Assembly: GCA_964347765.1 (NCBI GenBank)
Contig: CAYGAG010000042.1
Coordinates: forward strand, 1 to 13,900
Direction of reading: 5' to 3'
DNA: 13,900 nt
From: CAYGAG01 sp964347765
Lineage (GTDB): Archaea; Thermoproteota; Bathyarchaeia; Bathyarchaeales; Bathycorpusculaceae
Under the pieces are notes generated by a model. It made no database searches. It was not told the DNA's origin and saw nothing but the letters and a program-made list of their open reading frames with translations. Every line of letters starts with the position of its first letter. Position 1 is the stretch's first letter. A program made the position numbers and the translations under genes. Positions 12,470 to 13,900 of the stretch are shown piece by piece.

Positions 12470-12534
12470 TTCCACTTTGCAGCCGATTCGAGAATTGTCA
12501 AATAAAGGAAAGGTGTAAATTCTTGTTGAACAAG

Positions 12535-12735
12535 TTAACGTGTAGTTGGTTTTTCGTATCTTTTGAGAATCTTTGCCATTTCACTCTCTGGAGTCGTCAG
12601 ATAAAAGTAGGTTTCTTTCTGAAATTCTTCAGCTATAAAAGCTACTTTGTCGCCATCCTTGACTCGTAGTTTTTCAATGACAACTTGAGGTAGAGCAATC
12701 TTTCCTTCCTTTTTCAATGTAGCTTCATACTTCAT
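12535..12735 (-). CDS. AbrB/MazE-fold antitoxin-like DNA-binding protein
   Basis: This 66-aa protein has a swapped-hairpin AbrB (SpoVT/MazE-type) domain. It reads YEATLKKEGKIALPQVVIEK, then LRVKDGDKVAFIAEE; GKIALP, the following helix and the DGDKV turn are the hallmarks. It is followed by an extended strand FYLTTPESEM and a short helical tail (AKILKRYEKPTTR), as in antitoxins whose tail binds a toxin. Such proteins bind DNA as dimers and repress their own operons. A perfect 7-bp inverted repeat lies in the promoter (12754-12772). The normal toxin position downstream is occupied by the decayed gene at 12150-12469, not by a recognisable PIN or MazF toxin. The ATG at 12735 lacks a clear Shine-Dalgarno. 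It could also be a solitary regulator. Confidence 0.85.
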   Translation of the reverse strand: MKYEATLKKEGKIALPQVVIEKLRVKDGDKVAFIAEEFQKETYFYLTTPESEMAKILKRYEKPTTR

Positions 12736-12753
12736 CTTGATTCGAAATGCGAT

Positions 12754-12772
12754 AAAATAGTTCAGCTATTTT
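12754..12772. promoter_or_regulatory. Perfect inverted repeat, likely AbrB-type operator and TATA region
   Basis: AAAATAG-ttcag-CTATTTT is a perfect 7-bp inverted repeat centred 28 bp before the AbrB-like start at 12735 and 16 bp before the ATG at 12779. Each arm can act as an A/T-rich TATA element, so the AbrB-like dimer could cover both divergent promoters. The repeat is seen; autoregulation is inferred from family habit. Confidence 0.5.
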
Positions 12773-12778
12773 GTTTTT

Positions 12779-13039
12779 ATGAATCCGACATACGTATCTG
12801 AAATCATTGGAACCCAACGTAGGATGAAAAGAATCTATGGAGAAGACAATCTGAAAGTTGTGGCAACGCACACCTTAAGGAATCAGGATGTTGAAGAGAA
12901 CCTATGTAAGAGCAGATTCCATACCTTTCTCTGGCATGCACAGATCTCCTGCCGTATTCGGGCATTGATCATTTCGCTGAAGTCCCAGAAGGAACATCTA
13001 TATTTTCTGTTTATCCCTGGTAATTGGCTTTATATCTGA
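12779..13039 (+). CDS. Uncertain 86-aa ORF divergent from the AbrB-like gene
   Basis: The frame opens with ATG 12779, about 22 bp after the AAAATAG arm of the operator, a distance that fits a leaderless start. The first half (IIGTQRRMKRIYGEDNLKVV) looks protein-like. The second half (KSRFHTFLWHAQISCRIRAL, then LYFLFIPGNWLY) has odd composition and no recognisable fold. The minus-strand frames here are broken. It may be a small or decayed gene, or chance. The stop lies 10 bp before the earliest start of the thioredoxin frame. Not recognised. Confidence 0.28.
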   Translation: MNPTYVSEIIGTQRRMKRIYGEDNLKVVATHTLRNQDVEENLCKSRFHTFLWHAQISCRIRALIISLKSQKEHLYFLFIPGNWLYI

Positions 13040-13109
13040 TGGTGATTATTGTTTGGACACGTGAGATGTCTGGGGTTGACTGGTGAACACAAACAGCTTA
13101 TATCTGATG
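13030..13109 (+). repeat. Duplicated TTATATCTGATG element before thioredoxin
   Basis: TTATATCTGATG occurs exactly at 13030-13041 and at 13098-13109, 68 bp apart, each preceded by GCT or GCTT. Each contains a TATA-like core. The first would drive initiation near GTG 13061 and the second near TTG 13121, so they may be alternative promoters for the thioredoxin gene. Confidence 0.4.
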
Positions 13110-13510
13110 AAGATGAAGAATTGAATCGGATCAAGCAGAAGAAGTTAGAGGAACTCATGAGATTGAAGGAGAAGAAGACTTTGACTAAACCGGGACCTGT
13201 TCATGTTACTGACTCCAACTTCAGTGAGGTTATGAACAAGAATGCCCTGGCCCTAATTGATTGCTGGGCTTCGTGGTGTGCTCCATGTGCGTACATCACG
13301 CCCATTGTTGAAGAGTTGGCGAAAGAATATGCCGATAGGGTTTTTGTGGGAAAACTCAATGTGGATGAGAATCCTAGGACTGCTAACCAGTTTCAAGTTA
13401 TGGGCATCCCAACATTGCTGATAATGAAAAATGGAAAGGAAGTAGATAGGATAGTGGGGGTAATCCCCAAAAACCACATTGAAGCCCGTCTGAAGAAACA
13501 TATGGAGTAA
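13049..13510 (+). CDS. Thioredoxin with charged N-terminal extension
   Basis: This is a thiol-disulfide oxidoreductase. Residue numbers are from TTG 13049. The thioredoxin domain runs from about 52 to 150 with active site WCAPC (Cys77, Cys80), cis-proline motif GIPTLL (Pro121), the strand ALIDCWASW and the NVDENPRTANQF segment. It is cytosolic, with no signal peptide. A Glu/Lys-rich helix (about 20-43, DEDEELNRIKQKK, then LEELMRLKEKK) precedes the domain, as in some archaeal thioredoxins. The start is uncertain: the frame has no ATG, only TTG 13049 (behind GGTGA), GTG 13061, TTG 13076 and TTG 13121. The natural protein may begin close to SDEDEEL, where only an ATA stands. It is followed within 6 bp by a small membrane protein, probably in one operon. 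Confidence 0.93.
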   Translation: MFGHVRCLGLTGEHKQLISDEDEELNRIKQKKLEELMRLKEKKTLTKPGPVHVTDSNFSEVMNKNALALIDCWASWCAPCAYITPIVEELAKEYADRVFVGKLNVDENPRTANQFQVMGIPTLLIMKNGKEVDRIVGVIPKNHIEARLKKHME

Positions 13511-13516
13511 AAGTCT

Positions 13517-13654
13517 GTGGACATAGAAGAACGCAGGATAATAGGGGCACTGCTACTACTCCTAGGAGTCTCCTTCTTGGCCGTAGGTATCTATACTGGG
13601 CAGATAGAGGAGATCGTCAGAATGCTCGAAAAGGCTTTTGAGGCGACCTCTTAA
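13517..13654 (+). CDS. 45-aa single-helix membrane protein downstream of thioredoxin
   Basis: This 45-codon frame starts with GTG 13517, six bases after the thioredoxin stop. A GGAG within the end of the thioredoxin gene can serve as ribosome binding site. The sequence is a charged start (DIEERR), one strong membrane helix (IIGALLLLLGVSFLAVGIY, about residues 8-26) and an amphipathic tail (QIEEIVRMLEKAFEA). Codon use is normal. The tight spacing argues for co-transcription with thioredoxin. It could anchor or scaffold a partner at the membrane, but no family is recognised. Confidence 0.6.
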   Translation: MDIEERRIIGALLLLLGVSFLAVGIYTGQIEEIVRMLEKAFEATS

Positions 13655-13713
13655 TAACATCCAAGAGAAATGAGAAGGAATCTCCTAACGGTTTCTGCAG
13701 GTGAAGATTGGAA

Positions 13714-13900
13714 ATGTGTCCATCGATCGAGAGCGAGGAGGCAGAAGGTGAGGCAGTTCTTGAAGTAGCCAAGCTTATGCTGGTTGCAGCAAGAACAGCC
13801 CCCAAATCAGCAGGTATAGATGATATCATAACTCTGATCGTCTACGGTAGCGAGAAGGATGCCATCGCAGACGAGATGGAAGAGATTGCTGAGAAGCGGA
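13714..13900 (+). CDS. DUF2148 (ferredoxin-domain) protein, N-terminal part
   Basis: The frame opens with ATG 13714 behind AGGTGA and runs off the right edge after 62 codons. The N-terminus ESEEAEGEAVLEVAKLMLVA, then ARTAPKSAGIDDIITLIV, is the characteristic opening of DUF2148 proteins. Full-length members of about 180-190 aa carry cysteine motifs and are annotated as ferredoxin-domain proteins. Those cysteines lie beyond the window, so iron-sulfur binding cannot be checked here. The only visible Cys is the second residue. It follows thioredoxin and the 45-aa membrane protein on the same strand with a 59-bp gap, so a shared redox role is possible. The function of the family is not established. 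Confidence 0.85.
   Translation, partial: MCPSIESEEAEGEAVLEVAKLMLVAARTAPKSAGIDDIITLIVYGSEKDAIADEMEEIAEKR

Noticed and set aside
12327..12669. Plus-strand frames of 63-69 aa opposite the decayed gene and the AbrB-like gene
   Set aside because: Minus-strand sequence is recognisably protein-like with family motifs; these are shadows.

Overview
The window looks archaeal, most likely from an uncultured Thermoproteota/Bathyarchaeia-type lineage (inference from gene content, not a taxonomic test). It carries an archaeal-style NikR, a KaiC/RAD55-like ATPase, an FmdE-domain protein, DUF1893 and DUF2148 proteins, a small AbrB-fold regulator and a three-cysteine NadA. Candidate promoters are A/T-rich TATA-like boxes. 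Starts mix Shine-Dalgarno sites (GGAGG, GGTGA) with apparently leaderless ones, and TTG/GTG starts are common.

Layout. 1-2366 (minus): a large PAS-PAS-PAS-GAF sensor cut by the left edge, preceded by two tandem paralogous ~110-aa proteins resembling the archaeal NitrOD5 output domain. 2495-4705 (plus): a GNAT-type acetyltransferase behind a perfect 14-bp palindrome, then a 12-helix MFS permease. 4706-6170: a gene-poor stretch with a possible micro-ORF, a possible gene remnant, a two-helix membrane protein, a GYD-domain protein (minus) and an unknown small ORF. 6407-9000: nadA and nikR converge with abutting stop codons; upstream of nikR lies an iron transporter with a ferritin-like N-terminal domain fused to VIT1/CCC1. 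9085-9828: a KaiC-like ATPase, divergent from the iron transporter. 9829-10358: mostly non-coding, with a micro-ORF, a hairpin and a structured promoter/leader. 10359-11809: a compact operon of an ECF-type S component, an FmdE-domain protein and a DUF1893 protein. 11819-12007: a small membrane protein on the minus strand. 12150-12772 (minus): an intact AbrB-like protein under an inverted-repeat promoter, followed by a decayed ~105-codon gene broken by two stops and at least two frameshifts. 13049-13900 (plus): thioredoxin, a 45-aa single-helix protein, and the start of a DUF2148 protein.

Themes. Metal homeostasis is prominent: NikR has all four nickel ligands, the VIT1 fusion handles iron/manganese, and the ECF operon leader carries two GTGTTACC boxes. 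Those boxes match what I recall as the predicted archaeal NikR half-site, suggesting that NikR may control the ECF-FmdE-DUF1893 operon. That operon is the best candidate for an undescribed functional unit. The AbrB gene plus decayed partner looks like a two-gene cassette caught in degradation, and the sensor with two stand-alone output-like proteins looks like a split signalling system. I saw no rRNA, tRNA, CRISPR array or insertion sequence.
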